A stretch of DNA of 64,000 nucleotides, from positions 9,680,285-9,744,284 of the forward strand of contig NC_054703.1 of NCBI RefSeq assembly GCF_016097555.1. Reading direction: 5' to 3'. This stretch comes from Gigantopelta aegis. Its lineage: Eukaryota; Mollusca; Gastropoda; Neomphalida; Peltospiridae. The position numbers were made by a program, and so were the translations under genes. The notes below the pieces were generated by a model that ran no database searches, had not been told where the DNA came from, and saw only the letters and a program-made list of their open reading frames with translations. Shown piece after piece: positions 45,421-56,389 of this stretch (positions are counted from its first letter, which is position 1; every line of letters begins with the position of its first letter).

Positions 45421-45785
45421 CACTGGGCGGTACTACCGCGACAACATCCTTACACCGATCGTTGTGCCCTTCGCACATTAGGTCAGACGCTATATTTTTA
45501 ACGACGACAACGTCCGTGCTCACCAAGGTCTACTAGTAACTCGTATCTGCAGCAACAGAACATCACCCTACATTCAGTCCTCTCACCCATTGAGCACACG
45601 TGAGACATCATCGGACGACGTTTCCAGTAACCTCAACGTCAGCCAACCATCTTGGCTGAATTAGGCGCTGCTCTCCAAGAGGAATGGGACAGGATCCCCA
45701 AAAATGTTATTGAACGTTTAATCAGGAGAATGTTACGTCGGATTCGTGCATTCTTGGCGAATCGCGGAATTCTTACCCGTTACTA
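45421..45785 (+). mobile_element. Tc1-like transposase fragment
   Basis: Reads FTGRYYRDNILTPIVVPFAH, then FNDDNVRAH (second catalytic Asp) and, after frame changes, ELGAALQEEWDRIPKNVIER and LIRRMLRRIRAFLANRG at the C-terminus. Only the C-terminal half is present and it is frameshifted. Confidence 0.85.
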
Positions 45786-45904
45786 GTGCAAATATTAGTA
45801 GTATATTTTATACGTGGCGAGGACAACAATGGAATGCAATGGGAAACGCCACCGTGCACCGCCGGAACAATGGCCGACGCCACCAATACAATGGGTGCAT
45901 ACCT

Positions 45905-46060
45905 GTTATCTTTCAAGGTCATACCTGTTATCTTTCAAGGTCATGCAGATTATGTTTCAAGGTCATTTTTCAAGGTCATGCAGATTATGTTTCAAGGTTA
46001 TCTTTCAAGGGCATGCAGATTATGTTTCAAGGTTATCTTTCAAGGTCATGTCAGTTCATT
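45905..46060. repeat. Short tandem repeats around CAAGGTCATGCAGATTATG
   Basis: About six imperfect units of TTTCAAGGTCATGCAG and TTATCTTTCAAGG. The plus-strand frames of up to 117 codons over it arise from the repeat. Confidence 0.8.
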
Positions 46061-46520
46061 TGGTGTATAGCTGTTATCTGTCAAGTGGTTTATTTATAGT
46101 TATGTTTAAACACTCTTTTGTGTGTGTAATTTGTTTGTGAGCACGAGGACGACGGGTACAAAGCAGTTTGAAAGGTTTTATCTGTGGGGAAACGTGTGTT
46201 TTTGAATGGTTTCATTTATAGGTATTATGATATAATATTTTTGATAGGAAAACCAGTTGAAACCGGTTCGATTCGTTAGCAATTAACCAATCACAAGCAA
46301 TCTTTTAACAAACGAATTTGAATATGTGCTATAAGATAAAGAAACGTGTAATCATTATTTAGTATTTCTAAATGCGTTTAAGGATAAACACTAACGATAA
46401 GAAACAAGATGTCTATTTCAGTTGGAAATACGTTTTGTTTATAGTATTTTGTAAAGGGTTACGTCAAGCATTAACAAAACATATAAATAGGAAAGACGAT
46501 AGTACAGAGAATTCATTGCA
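46061..46520. other. 5' flank of the second virus-like fossil
   Basis: AT-rich with no gene. TATAAATA at 46482-46489 lies 39 bases before the first ORF of the fossil. Confidence 0.4.
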
Positions 46521-46784
46521 ATGGTATACCACGAACAGGTAGAACAACTTTCTCGAAGTGTTTCTAAATCTGAAAGTTGGAGACTGTTTGGACGACGTGT
46601 TGTTACAACGGAGACAGTGTTTTTTACACAGATAGTAGTCCTGTACATTGTGATCATAACGTGTATGATCAATTTGTCACTGGGTCGTGGACACTCGAAC
46701 TTGTGGACCGCTTTACTCAGCAGTTCCCTTGGTTATCTGTTACCTAATCCAAAGATAAAATCAAAACGTTTTATGAATGAATAA
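46521..46784 (+). CDS. Small membrane protein of the fossil
   Basis: An 87-residue ORF with one clear membrane segment (FFTQIVVLYIVIITCMINLS, residues about 36-55) and the C-terminal motif LLSSSLGYLLPNPKIK, which I recognise as recurrent in small hydrophobic proteins encoded beside the ATPase in adintovirus-like elements. It is probably a minor virion or membrane-active component; its function is not established. Confidence 0.6.
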   Translation: MVYHEQVEQLSRSVSKSESWRLFGRRVVTTETVFFTQIVVLYIVIITCMINLSLGRGHSNLWTALLSSSLGYLLPNPKIKSKRFMNE

Positions 46785-46819
46785 AGCATGAACACTGAGC
46801 GAACAGGAATGTAACATAA

Positions 46820-47460
46820 AGATTAAGAAACCCACAACTATTACAATAGTTGGTGGAAGTGGCAGTGGGAAAACGTTTTTTACAAAGCGTCTTTTTTTGG
46901 AGAACTCCAAACATGTGTTTGATGTGGAACCTAAACTAGTTGTTTATTGTTACGCTGTATGGCAGGATGTGTACACAGACATGCAGCATTCGGTTTCCAG
47001 CATACTGTTCTACGAGGGCCTACCGACACAGGAAGAGTTGTATGCATGGGCAGACGAGTCCCAGAACAACATGTTGTTGATTTTGGACGATCTGATGATG
47101 GAGGTATGCAACAGTAAACTTATTTTGAAAGTATATTCAACCTTGTCACACCATTTGGGTATAACTTGTATTAGTTTACAGCAGAGTTTATATCCCAAAG
47201 GAAACTGTGCACGCACCATGAGTTTAAACACACATTTGTTCGTATTAATGGCAAATGCACGATCGGCAGATTTTTGCATCTCAGATATTTCCTGGACAGT
47301 CTAACTACTTTGCCGAGGCATATCAAGATGCAGTGCAATCAAGAAAGTTTGGATATTTATTGGTTGATGTATCACCATACAGTGATCCGGAATATGGACG
47401 ACTACGTACGGCCATTTTACCTGACGAACTATGTACTGTATATTTCCCTAAAGACTAGTA
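46820..47460 (+). pseudogene. Packaging ATPase of the second fossil, broken
   Basis: Walker A TIVGGSGSGKT near 46841-46873, Walker B LLILDDLMME near 47070-47103, a conserved glutamine motif (CISLQQSLYPKG) as in FtsK/HerA-type viral packaging ATPases, and a C-terminal part with YLLVDVSPYSDPEYGRLRT. It is a different lineage from the ATPase at 13.4 kb (no zinc finger). Confidence 0.75.
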
Positions 47461-47693
47461 TAAAGCATGTGTTGTGTACGTGAATGGTTATATGTGCGAT
47501 AGCATTTGACATGAGCAAACAGTATTCTTGCATCATCGCTGCATACCCACGTGGTGAACTACAGAGTGGTATAACAGCAAGTCCGGTGCGATTGACTCTC
47601 TCAAACGTGTTTTAGCACGTGGCGTCGACGTTCCAGATTGTTGGGGTGGAGCGTCATATTTCATACTAAGGAGATCTGTTTACGTTGTAAATT

Positions 47694-48119
47694 ATGACAG
47701 ACTTAATTAACGAACATTTGAATTATCTTTCTCTTCTCAAGAATGAAACTGTGAAACAAAGACGGGCTCTGTTGATTCATGCATCACTCGAACAGTTCAA
47801 AGCATTGATAGAAGTGATTTACAACATTTTACGTGGTAATATTACAGTCTCGGCAAATGTTCAAAAACGACTGTATCGTTACAGAGTGGTCATTAGAAAA
47901 CTTGTCGACAGAGCAGTTAGCAAGAAGGACAAGCACAGGTTACTACGAACTAATCATTTCATAATACCTATTTGTGTTGAAGCACTCTTATACTACTTGA
48001 AAGTGACCGACACTGACAACTTACAAGGGACGAACAATGGCGAAAGCGCATATTCTACTGAGTCGGGAGACCTACAACAACCTATTGAAGGGAAGACACA
48101 CGGCAACTCGAATGAGTGA
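47694..48119 (+). CDS. Basic core-like protein of the fossil
   Basis: A 141-residue ORF. The middle, EVIYNILRGNITVSANVQKR then LYRYRVVIRKLVDRAVSKK and HRLLRTNHFIIPI, follows the pattern of the small basic proteins found in almost every adintovirus/Polinton-like element (a helix, NVLxGNVxL, a run of basic residues, then LLxxGGFLxPLL), compared by others with adenovirus core proteins. The serine/threonine-rich tail is unassigned. Confidence 0.6.
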   Translation: MTDLINEHLNYLSLLKNETVKQRRALLIHASLEQFKALIEVIYNILRGNITVSANVQKRLYRYRVVIRKLVDRAVSKKDKHRLLRTNHFIIPICVEALLYYLKVTDTDNLQGTNNGESAYSTESGDLQQPIEGKTHGNSNE

Positions 48120-48158
48120 TTCTACAACTGCGAAGAGTGAATGTGAAAATCGTGGGCT

Positions 48159-48323
48159 ATGAAGGAGTTGCACCAACTGTTTATGGCGACACAGAAAGGA
48201 AGCGGTAAACAAAGAAAACAAACACAGACTCGAGTAAACAAGAATAAGCAGTTTTATTTGAAAAGAAAAGCTAACGCGGGCATTCCCGGTGTAAAGAAAT
48301 TAAAGATGTTAGAAATCTATTAG
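48159..48323 (+). CDS. Small basic ORF after the core-like gene
   Basis: A 54-residue frame starting MKELHQLFMATQKGSGKQRK and continuing with NKQFYLKRKANAGIPGVKKL. Very basic and proline/glycine-containing, so plausibly a DNA-binding virion peptide. An AATAAA signal follows at about 48355. Confidence 0.35.
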   Translation: MKELHQLFMATQKGSGKQRKQTQTRVNKNKQFYLKRKANAGIPGVKKLKMLEIY

Positions 48324-48523
48324 ATGTAAGAATAATAATAATAATTTTAAATGTAATAAAGTTTTCTTTCTATAGTATAGTTTCTAGTTATTTGTACTGT
48401 AGTTTTATTGTTGACAAATGTCATTCAGCCATCTGCACACGTAACATCATCTTCAGCACATTGTTTTGAAGGTTAGCATGACACCAATGACAGTGGGACA
48501 TTGTTTGTTTTCTCCATATTTAG

Positions 48524-48859
48524 AAGAAAGGCAAGGAAGTAAATGTTTTATTTAACGACGCACTCAACACATTTTATTTACGGTTATATGGCGTCGGACA
48601 TGTGGTTAAGGACCACACATATATAGAGAGAGGAAACTCGCTGTCGCCACTTCATGGGCTATACTTTTCGATTAGCAGCAAGGAGTATTTTATATGCACC
48701 ATCCCACAGACATGATAGTACATACCACGGCCTTTGTTACTCCAGTTGTGGAGCACTGGCTGGAACGAGAAATAGCCCAATGGGCTCACCAACGGGGATC
48801 GATCCTAGGTAGATCACGCATCGAGCGAGCGCTTTCACACTGGGCTACGTCTCGCAGCG
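48524..48859 (-). mobile_element. SINE (S2, tail T1), full length
   Basis: Flanked by the 11-base duplication TCCATATTTAG (48513-48523 and 48860-48870). Contains the T1 complement, body and full head (AACGGGGATCGATCCTAGGT, TGGGCTACGT). Confidence 0.9.
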
Positions 48860-48959
48860 TCCATATTTAGTGTGTTCACGTATTTCAACTTGTGTTTGTG
48901 GATGTTCATTTCACGCATGCACGGACACGGATGACGGATGAATGGATGACTAGCTTAAA

Positions 48960-49150
48960 AACTGTTCTGTACGTACGAAATTAGTTGGGATACCAAATCA
49001 TGTTTGAACTACTTCGAATTATTAAGACGATCACAAACACACTGATATTCTAAGGAAACTATATTTAATATGTAATTTTAATTGTTAAAATATTGTGTTA
49101 GTCACAAACATCTCACAATGCAGCAAATTCAGCAAAATCCCTTTAAATGT
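48960..49150. mobile_element. Right half of an M2 MITE
   Basis: GATCACAAACACACTGATAT leads to CATCTCACAATGCAGCAAAT and CCCTTTAAATG, the right part of M2. Confidence 0.7.
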
Positions 49151-49286
49151 TTGAAGTTGGTGCTGAGAGTGAATATGCTTGAACAAGATGTGCGTAGATT
49201 CACTGATGGAAATAGTCCATCCATATATGACTGAGCAATAAACAAACAACGTTTTTTTTAATGTTTGTCACAAAATAATGCTAGGG

Positions 49287-49518
49287 TTAGACTGTCAACT
49301 GTCACGACAATGTTGGCCAACCCGACAGTTGTGTTGCAATTTCCCCAAATCCCGACTTATGATGGGTGCGCTCAGATTAACAAATTTAATGATCTGTCGT
49401 ATAAGTCGTATACGATGATAATAGAGTTGTAGGAACGATCAGACTAGCAAATAGACAGTCGTAAAATTTGTGACAGCAGAAAGTTGACCAACTTTGTCGT
49501 GGCAGTTGGCAGTCTGAA
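49287..49518. mobile_element. MITE family M3 (source of the 51-base array)
   Basis: Left end TTAGACTGTCAACTGTCACG, right end complement TTCAGACTGCCAACTGCCAC; inverted repeats of about 36 bases that run on through ACAATGTTGG/ACAAAGTTGG. The interior CGCTCAGATTAAC, ATACGATGATAAT, AGTTGTAGGAACG matches the unit at 30371-31037. Confidence 0.85.
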
Positions 49519-49727
49519 ATTATCATAATACGACTATATTGGTGCGAGTGGAAATACAGTTTACCAGCTGGACAATGGACGATTGAAAAACTGAAATGTA
49601 AACAAACTACATGTTTTCATGTTGACTGTGAAATGAAAATTAGTTGTAAAGTGGGAAGCACATCTATTATAATGCATGTTGACTATTAAAATAAATTAGT
49701 GCTTTATGCCGAATATGCATTATAAGC

Positions 49728-49806
49728 TGTAGAAGCATCACGATGGGTTTATGTTTCTGCATACATAGGGAATAAAAATTAATAAACCCCTAGTGATGCT
49801 TCTACA
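49728..49806. repeat. Palindrome
   Basis: TGTAGAAGCATCACGATGGG pairs with CCCCTAGTGATGCTTCTACA. Arms about 24 bases, centre about 30. Confidence 0.85.
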
Positions 49807-49977
49807 ACAAAGTTATCTTGCCGACATGTTTAATTACAATATTTTCTTCAAACACATCTAGGTGTACCCAGTTTAGTGTTATTGTAAGGAGATGTAAAGT
49901 GACTTCATCGGAATACTGACGTCATTCAAATTCAAAATTAGCTATATTATTACAATGCTTCGCCACATTAAAGGGGC

Positions 49978-50359
49978 ATTCCTGAGTTTGCTGCATTGTA
50001 ATATGTTTCCGACTAATAAAATATTTCTACGATTAAACTTACAAATTAAATATATTTTCTTGTTTAGAATGTCAGTGTCTGTATATTCAGTGTGTTTCTG
50101 ATCGTCTTAATATTTGTAAGACGCTCAAACTGGATTTTGTCTTCAAATAATTTCGTACGTACGATAAAAAATTATTTTAGGAAATAAAATCAAATTTAAC
50201 ATAGTACAAATATTAGAAAGATCAGAAACACGTTTAACATACAGACACTAATATTTTATGCAGAAAAAATATATTTTATATGCAATTACAATCGTTAAAA
50301 TGTCTCTATTAGTCGATAAAATCTTAAACATTGCAGCGAACTCAGGAATGTATCTTTAA
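49978..50359. mobile_element. MITE family M2, complete copy
   Basis: TTAAAGGGGCATTCCTGAGT at the left and GCGAACTCAGGAATGTATCT, then TTTAA, at the right form the inverted ends. Inner sequence matches 63512 onwards. Confidence 0.85.
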
Positions 50360-50395
50360 AATGTTCGCTTTTCTTCAATTTCATTTTCCGAGTGG

Positions 50396-50790
50396 ACCGG
50401 CCTCGGTGGCGTCGTAGCAGGCCATCGGTCTACAGGCTGGTAGGTACTGGGTTCGGATCCCAGTCGAGGCATGGGATTTTTAATCGAGATACCGACTCCA
50501 AACCCTGAGTGAGTGCCCCGCAAGGCTCAATGGGTAGGTGTAAACCACTTGCACCGACCAGTGATCCATAACTGGTTCAACAAAGGCCATGGTTTGTGCT
50601 ATCCTGCCTGTGGGAAGCGCAAATAAAAGATCCATTGCTGCCTGTCGTAAAAGAGTAGCCTATGTGGCGACAGCGGGTTTCCTCTAAAAAACAGTGTCAG
50701 AATGACCATATGTTTGACGTCCAATAGCCGATGATAAGATAAAAAAATCAATGTGCTCTAGCGGCGTCGTTAAATAAAACAAACTTTACT
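50396..50790 (+). mobile_element. SINE (S1 head and body, tail T2): chimeric
   Basis: Head ACCGGCCTCGGTGGCGTCGT and body CACTTGCACCGACCAGTGAT as in the 1.6 kb copy, but the 3' end is T2 (TGACGTCCAATAGCCGATGA, CTAGCGGCGTCGTTAAATAA). Flanked by the 12-base duplication TTTTCCGAGTGG at 50384-50395 and 50791-50802. Confidence 0.9.
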
Positions 50791-51329
50791 TTTTCCGAGT
50801 GGTTGGCAAATGGTTTGACAGCCATGTTTTATTTACGTTGGCAACAGACGAATTTATTATATGGCGCATTAATACAATAACAACAGTCCGATGTTACAGG
50901 TGGGGTATAAGAAATTTGACTCCGCCCACGCGGGGTATAAGGATTTGTTTCCAAGGCTAAATAACCAATGAAATTAGACTATGTATGTCCCGACCATTTA
51001 ATGTCCTAAATCTCCCCAACACAATTTGATTTTCTGTTCAGTGAGGATCCGGTCTTTAGGGATTTCACTGTATGTATCTATAATGTAGTGTCCGGACTAT
51101 TAAATGTCCTAAATCTCCCCAAAACATTGTCTGCAGTGGATGCATTGTTGACTTATGTTGGTTCTTCGTGCGTTTAAAACCTCTAAATATGATATTTAAC
51201 ATTCTAGCGCTTATATGTGTCATTTTTTTGTCTAATTAGCCGAGGAGAAGGTATGTTAGACGTAAATGAAACGCTCTCGCTATTATGTTATAATAATGTT
51301 GTTTTGATTTGTTTGTTTTATTTGAACGG
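50791..51329. other. Intergenic stretch with a short direct repeat
   Basis: TTTAATGTCCTAAATCTCCC-type sequence occurs at about 50996 and again near 51100. No gene. Confidence 0.5.
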
Positions 51330-51576
51330 CCTGGGTGGTGTCGTGGTTAGGCCATCAGTCAACAGGCTGATAGGTACTGGGTTCGGATCCCAGTGGAGGC
51401 ATGGGATTTTTAATCCAGATACAGACTCCAAACCGTGAGTGATTGCTCCGCAAGGCTCAGTGGGTAGGTGTAAACCACTTGCGCCGACCAGTGATCCATA
51501 ACGGGTTCAACAAAGGCCATGGTTTGTGCTATCCTGCCTGTGGGTAGCGCAAATAAAAGACACCTTGCTGCTTTCC
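51330..51576 (+). mobile_element. SINE S1, 3'-truncated
   Basis: GGCCTGGGTGGTGTCGTGGT, GGTAGGTGTAAACCACTTGC and GCGCAAATAAAAGACACCTT; the sequence stops at the TTGCTGC before the tail. Confidence 0.85.
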
Positions 51577-51599
51577 GTCTACAGGGTCACAACTGTTTA

Positions 51600-52200
51600 C
51601 TTGGGAATACTCTACCTGTGGGGCAGGGTATGCTCACTTTTCTCGAACATCTGACACCATCACTGTTTTGACAGTGATTCATGAGTGCATGTCATCGCAG
51701 CTATTTGTTTTACAGTGAGCTCGGGCGGGACGTAGCTCAGTGATACAGCGATCTAGGATCGATCCCTGTCGGTGGGCCAATTTTACTGTTTCTCGCTCCA
51801 GCCAGTGCTACACAACTGGTTTAACACAGGCCGTGGTATGTACTATCCTGTATGTGGGATAGTGTATATAAAAGATTCGTTGCTGCTAATAGACAAAAGG
51901 GGCCCATGAAGTGGTGACAGCGGGTTTCCTCTCTCATATATGTGTGACCTTTAGCCATATATGTCTGACGTCATATAACTGTAAATAAAATGTGTTGAGT
52001 GCGTCATTAAATAAAGCATTCCCTTCCTTCCATCACTGTTTTGACAGAGATTCATGAGCGCATGTCATCACAGCTATCTGTTTTCCAGTGAGCTCGGGCG
52101 CGACGTAACTCAGTGGTACAGCGCTCGCTGGTGTCTGACGTCATATAACTGTAAATACAATGTGTTGAGTGCGTCATTAAATAACACATTTCCTTCCTTT
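51600..52200 (+). repeat. Repeat R2 with an S2 SINE, tandemly duplicated with an internal deletion
   Basis: R2 (GTGGGGCAGGGTATGCTCAC, ATCACTGTTTTGACAGTGAT) is followed at 51723-52030 by a full S2/T1 SINE with head GGGCGGGACGTAGCTCAGTG. From about 52035 the R2 segment and the SINE head start again (CGGGCGCGACGTAACTCAGT) but jump straight to tail T1 near 52130. The repeat distance is about 376 bases. Confidence 0.8.
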
Positions 52201-53440
52201 CCTTTCCTTCCAATGAGCTCTGTCCTGTGTTAGTTTTATTTAGTAAACTAGTCTGCGAGTGGTAGTCCTCTTTTGGACGATGCAGGAAGGATGTATTGTC
52301 CAGTAAAGGAGTGACTGTTCTCCTATAGACGAGACACTAACTAGAGATGTATGCAATCAACTATTATTTCACCAAATGGTCATTCGACTGTGCAGAGATA
52401 CGGTTCTGTTCGCGGATGACGGTTTTGTCGTTCAGATTTATAATAAATTGTCATGCTTCCGAAAACAATCTGAACTTCCAAACACTACATATGGGTTAGT
52501 AGACATACGACAGACACGTATGTGTGTGGAAAAAAAGCGCAGAAAAACAAATTACTGTTAATGATTTGTTTCTTTAAAAACTGAATTAACAGGACTCTTC
52601 TAAATATTACATCTCACAATGACCAAATGTTTGGCACACGACAGCTGATAATTAACAAATCAATGTTCAAACAGAAAATGTTTACATATACAATAAAACA
52701 TAATAGCGAGTGGCTGAGTAATGTATTGTTATAACGGACTTTATTTTCGTTATTTACCAACATGATTGTTTGCTAACAATATGACTCCAAAATACACATT
52801 TATGTCAGATATAACTTTATTGTGACGTCAACAAGCATGCCACACTTTATTTATTATGTAGTTACAATTAATAAATAATGTTTTGGTTTCTGTTCGCTAT
52901 GTATTGACCTTATTTAGCTAATAATATGGCACAAAAGGACAGTGAATGCCAACGGTATTTTAGTTCGATGAGAGAAAAAAAAAACGTGACAAAAATCATT
53001 TACCTTTTCATATAGTTGAATGACCTAAATTTTACTGTCAATTGATTTACGCGCCACCAGTAATGTATCTTTTTTATGTTGTGTGGCAGGTGAACATTAT
53101 AATTATCTACCCTTGTCATAATTAATTTGAAGATAACAATAAAGACAAACATGACAGGACTTTTCAACATGGTGATAGAAACATACATAATATGATTATA
53201 ATCACTGTTTTCGAAATGATTCTTCAAAGACTATACCAGGCTGTTCGCTTTCATTTCTAAATTCCTACGAAAATACACCTTGTCCCTTGTTAATAACAGA
53301 ACAGAACAAAACAAAACTGTATTACCCCGTGATCACCTAAGTTAAGCACATTGTCACGATAAATACACAAGTGTATTAATAAAACATTGTAATCAATTAC
53401 CTATATAATTGGACTGGCATCCATTCATATATTTAAACTT
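52201..53440. other. Intergenic stretch with a SINE tail scrap
   Basis: 52610-52680 is a T2 tail scrap (AATGACCAAATGTTTGGCAC, GCTGATAATTAACAAATCAA). CAGAACAGAACAAAACAAAA at 53299 resembles a LINE 3' tail. No gene is supported. Confidence 0.5.
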
Positions 53441-53444
53441 AGTT

Positions 53445-53690
53445 TCGTGGTTATATCCAATTAAGTTCCAATCACGCTGTCCTGGGCACACACACCTCAG
53501 CTAGCTGTCCAAGACAGCGGGTTTGTCGTTAGTGGTTAGTGAGAGAGGAGAGGGTGTAGTGGTCTTACACCTACCGACGGTGTCCATAAAACTCGCTCTG
53601 TGATGGAGCCGGTACAGGGCGGCTGCGAACCCAGTACCTACCAGCCTTGTCCGATGGGTTAACCGCGACACCATCGAGGCCGGTATTGGA
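53445..53690 (-). mobile_element. SINE family S3
   Basis: Complement of the S3 3' end (ATCCAATTAAGTTCCAATCA), body (AAAACTCGCTCTGTGATGGA) and head (GGTTAACCGCGACACCATCG, AGGCCGG). Confidence 0.9.
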
Positions 53691-54437
53691 CTGTCTATCT
53701 AATCCTGACATCAAGTGTGTAGTGGTTAAGCCACTGTTTTGATGTGAGTCATAGTTTAGAGCAGGGATTCACATGACGCAGAAATCCTGCGTATTTGACG
53801 CAAGATTTGCCTAAAATACTCCTAATTAAAATCCGTGTTGGCCATGGTTGACGCAAAATATGTCCGATGTCAATCGAGTTTACATTCATTTTTTTAATAT
53901 ATAAAAATGTAACAACTAATTCAATTAAATTTCAATTTAATTTATTGCACAATAACAAACACGCTGGTATAAGGAAACAGATAGAAAAAAGAAAGAAAGC
54001 ATACAACATCAACGAAGTTCAATATGAAAATAGCCGAGCGGTTTAACTGGTTCCCAACCATAGCAATACGTTTAACGTAACTTAATTGTTAAAACCAGTG
54101 TGGCTCATGTAGTATGCCAGTCCATTTGTCTAAATTTAGATCATCGCGACAATGTCGAATACGCTGTCTTTATGCGAATATCAGTCGCGAGGTTTTTGTG
54201 CGGGTTTTTTCCCCCAGTTATTTTCGGCGAATACATCCTTTACAAATCTTTAGTTTTCATTAAAGCATAATGTCTAACATGTTTTAAAAGAAATAATTAT
54301 ACAACTAGCGAGAAATCTAACCCATGTGCGCGTTACGGCATCAATTACGTTTACACAAATTTAGACCGTTTTTGTTTTCTTTTCGATATTGCGATAATAA
54401 CTTAAATACGAATATCAGTTAACAAAATGCACTCAAG
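53691..54437. other. Intergenic stretch, nothing supported
   Basis: AT-rich, no supported gene. Confidence 0.5.
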
Positions 54438-56185
54438 GTTTTTAATATACCAGTTACATACCACGGTGTGTAATATACCAGTCACATGCCACAGTTTTTA
54501 ATATACCAGCCACATACCATGGTTTTTAATATGTCACTCACATATCACAATTTATTAATATACCAGTCACATACCACGGTTTTTAATATACCAGTCATAT
54601 ACCACGGTTTGTAATATACCCATCACATACCACGGTTATTAATATACCAGTCACATACCACAGTTTTTAATATATCAGTCGCATACCACGGTTTTTAGTA
54701 TACCGGTCACATACCACAGTTTGTAATATACCAGTCACATACCACGGTTATTAATATACCAGTGACATATCACGGCTTTTAGTATACCAGTCACATACCA
54801 CGGTTTGTAATATACCAGTCACATACCACGGTTTGTAATATACCAGTCACATATCTCGGTTTGTAATATACCAGTCAGATACCACGGTTTGTAATATAGC
54901 AGTTACATACCACGGTTTGTAATATACCAGTGATATACCACGGTGTGCAATATAGCAGTCACATACCACGGTTTGTAATATACCAGTCACATACGACAGG
55001 TTTGTAATATACCCGTCACATACCACGGTTATTAATATACCAGTCACATACCACAGTTTTTAATATATCAGTCACATACCACGGTTTGTAATATACCAGT
55101 CACATACCACGGTTTGTAATATACCAGTCACATACCTCGGTTTTTAATATACCAGTCACATACCACGGTTTGTAATAAGCAGTCACATACCACGGTTTGT
55201 AATATACCAGTCACATACCACGGTGTGCAATATACCAGTCACATACCACGGTTTGTAATATAGCAGTCACATACCACGGTTTGTAATATACCAGTCACAT
55301 ACCACTGTGTGCAATGTAGCAGTCACATACCACGGTTATTAATATACCAGTCACATACCACAGTTGTTAATATATCAGTCACATACCACGGTTTTTAGTA
55401 TACCGGTCGCATACCACGGTTTGTAATATACCAGTCAAATACCACGGCTATTAATATACAAGTAACATATCACGATTTTTAGTATACCAGTGACATACCA
55501 CGGTTTGTAATATACCAGTCACATACCACGGTTTGTAATATACCAGTCACATACCTCGGTTTGTAATATACCAGTCACATACCACATGTTGTTGTAATAT
55601 AGCAGTCACATACCACGGTTTGTAATATACCAGTCACATACCACAGTGTGCAATATACCAGTCACATACCACGGTTTGTAATACAGCTGTCACATACCAC
55701 GGTTTGTAATATACCAGTCACATACCACTGTGTGCAATATAGCAGTCACATACCACGGTTATTAATATACCAGTCACATACCACAGTTTTTAATATATCA
55801 GTCACATACCACGGTTTTTAGTATACTGGTCGCATACCACGGTTTGTAATATACCAGTCAAATACCACGGCTATTAATATACCAGTGACATATCACGGCT
55901 TTTAGTATACCAGTGATATACCACGGTTTATAATATACCAGTCATATACCAAAGTTTGTCATATACCAGTCACATACCACGGTTTATAATATAGCAGTCG
56001 CATACCACGGTTTGTAATATACCAGTCACATACCACGGTTTGTAATATACCAGTCACATACCACTGTTTGTAATATAGCAGTCACATAGCACGGTTTTTA
56101 ATATACCAGTCACATACCACGGGTTGTATTATACCAATCGCATACCACAGTGTGTCATATACCAGTCGGTCACTACGGTTTGTTG
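54438..56185. repeat. 28-base satellite array, about 62 copies, SINE-derived
   Basis: The unit is CACATACCACGG, then TTTGTAAT, then ATACCAGT (28 bases), with alternating variants at the middle (TTATTAAT, TTTTTAAT, TGTGCAAT). The S2 SINE body on the same strand reads CACATACCACGG, TCTTTGAT, ATACCAGT, also 28 bases, differing at three positions. A stray unit sits at about 59862-59898. Frames over it are artefacts. Confidence 0.95.
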
Positions 56186-56389
56186 TAGTAGTTTATTTAT
56201 GTTTAGCTGTGTGGCTCATAAGCATACAAGTATATACAATATTATAAGTCATATATAAATAATCATCAACATAAACATAAACAAGTGGATGTGTATTTGG
56301 ATGATGGACTGTTATACATGTTGCGATGTTAAATGTAATGCATATTTAAAAAAAAGAAATCCAAGGTTACAAAATTATTTTCTATTCTG

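Larger units (their letters stand above)
46521..48323 (+). mobile_element. Adintovirus/Polinton-related virus-like fragment, broken (fossil)
   Basis: Four plus-strand reading regions follow in the order membrane protein, packaging ATPase, basic core-like protein, small basic protein. This gene content and order is that of the virion-assembly block of adintoviruses and related Polintons. No ends, target duplication, polymerase, integrase or major capsid gene were found, so it is a fragment. It is broken, with a few breaks, mostly in and after the ATPase; three small ORFs still look open. Age is intermediate: the protein motifs are still easy to read. A SINE lies just downstream. Confidence 0.7.

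Noticed and set aside
45746-46140. Genes encoding 94-117 residue proteins rich in SFKVI/FQGH
   Set aside because: The three overlapping frames come from the CAAGGTCATGCAG tandem repeat.
51723-51800. tRNA gene
   Set aside because: The A- and B-box-like motifs belong to SINE heads; no complete cloverleaf with acceptor-stem pairing was seen here or in the other heads.
54438-56185. CRISPR-like array of 28-base repeats
   Set aside because: Units are head to tail with no unique spacers, in a eukaryotic context; it is a satellite. The same applies to the 26-, 47-, 49- and 51-base arrays.
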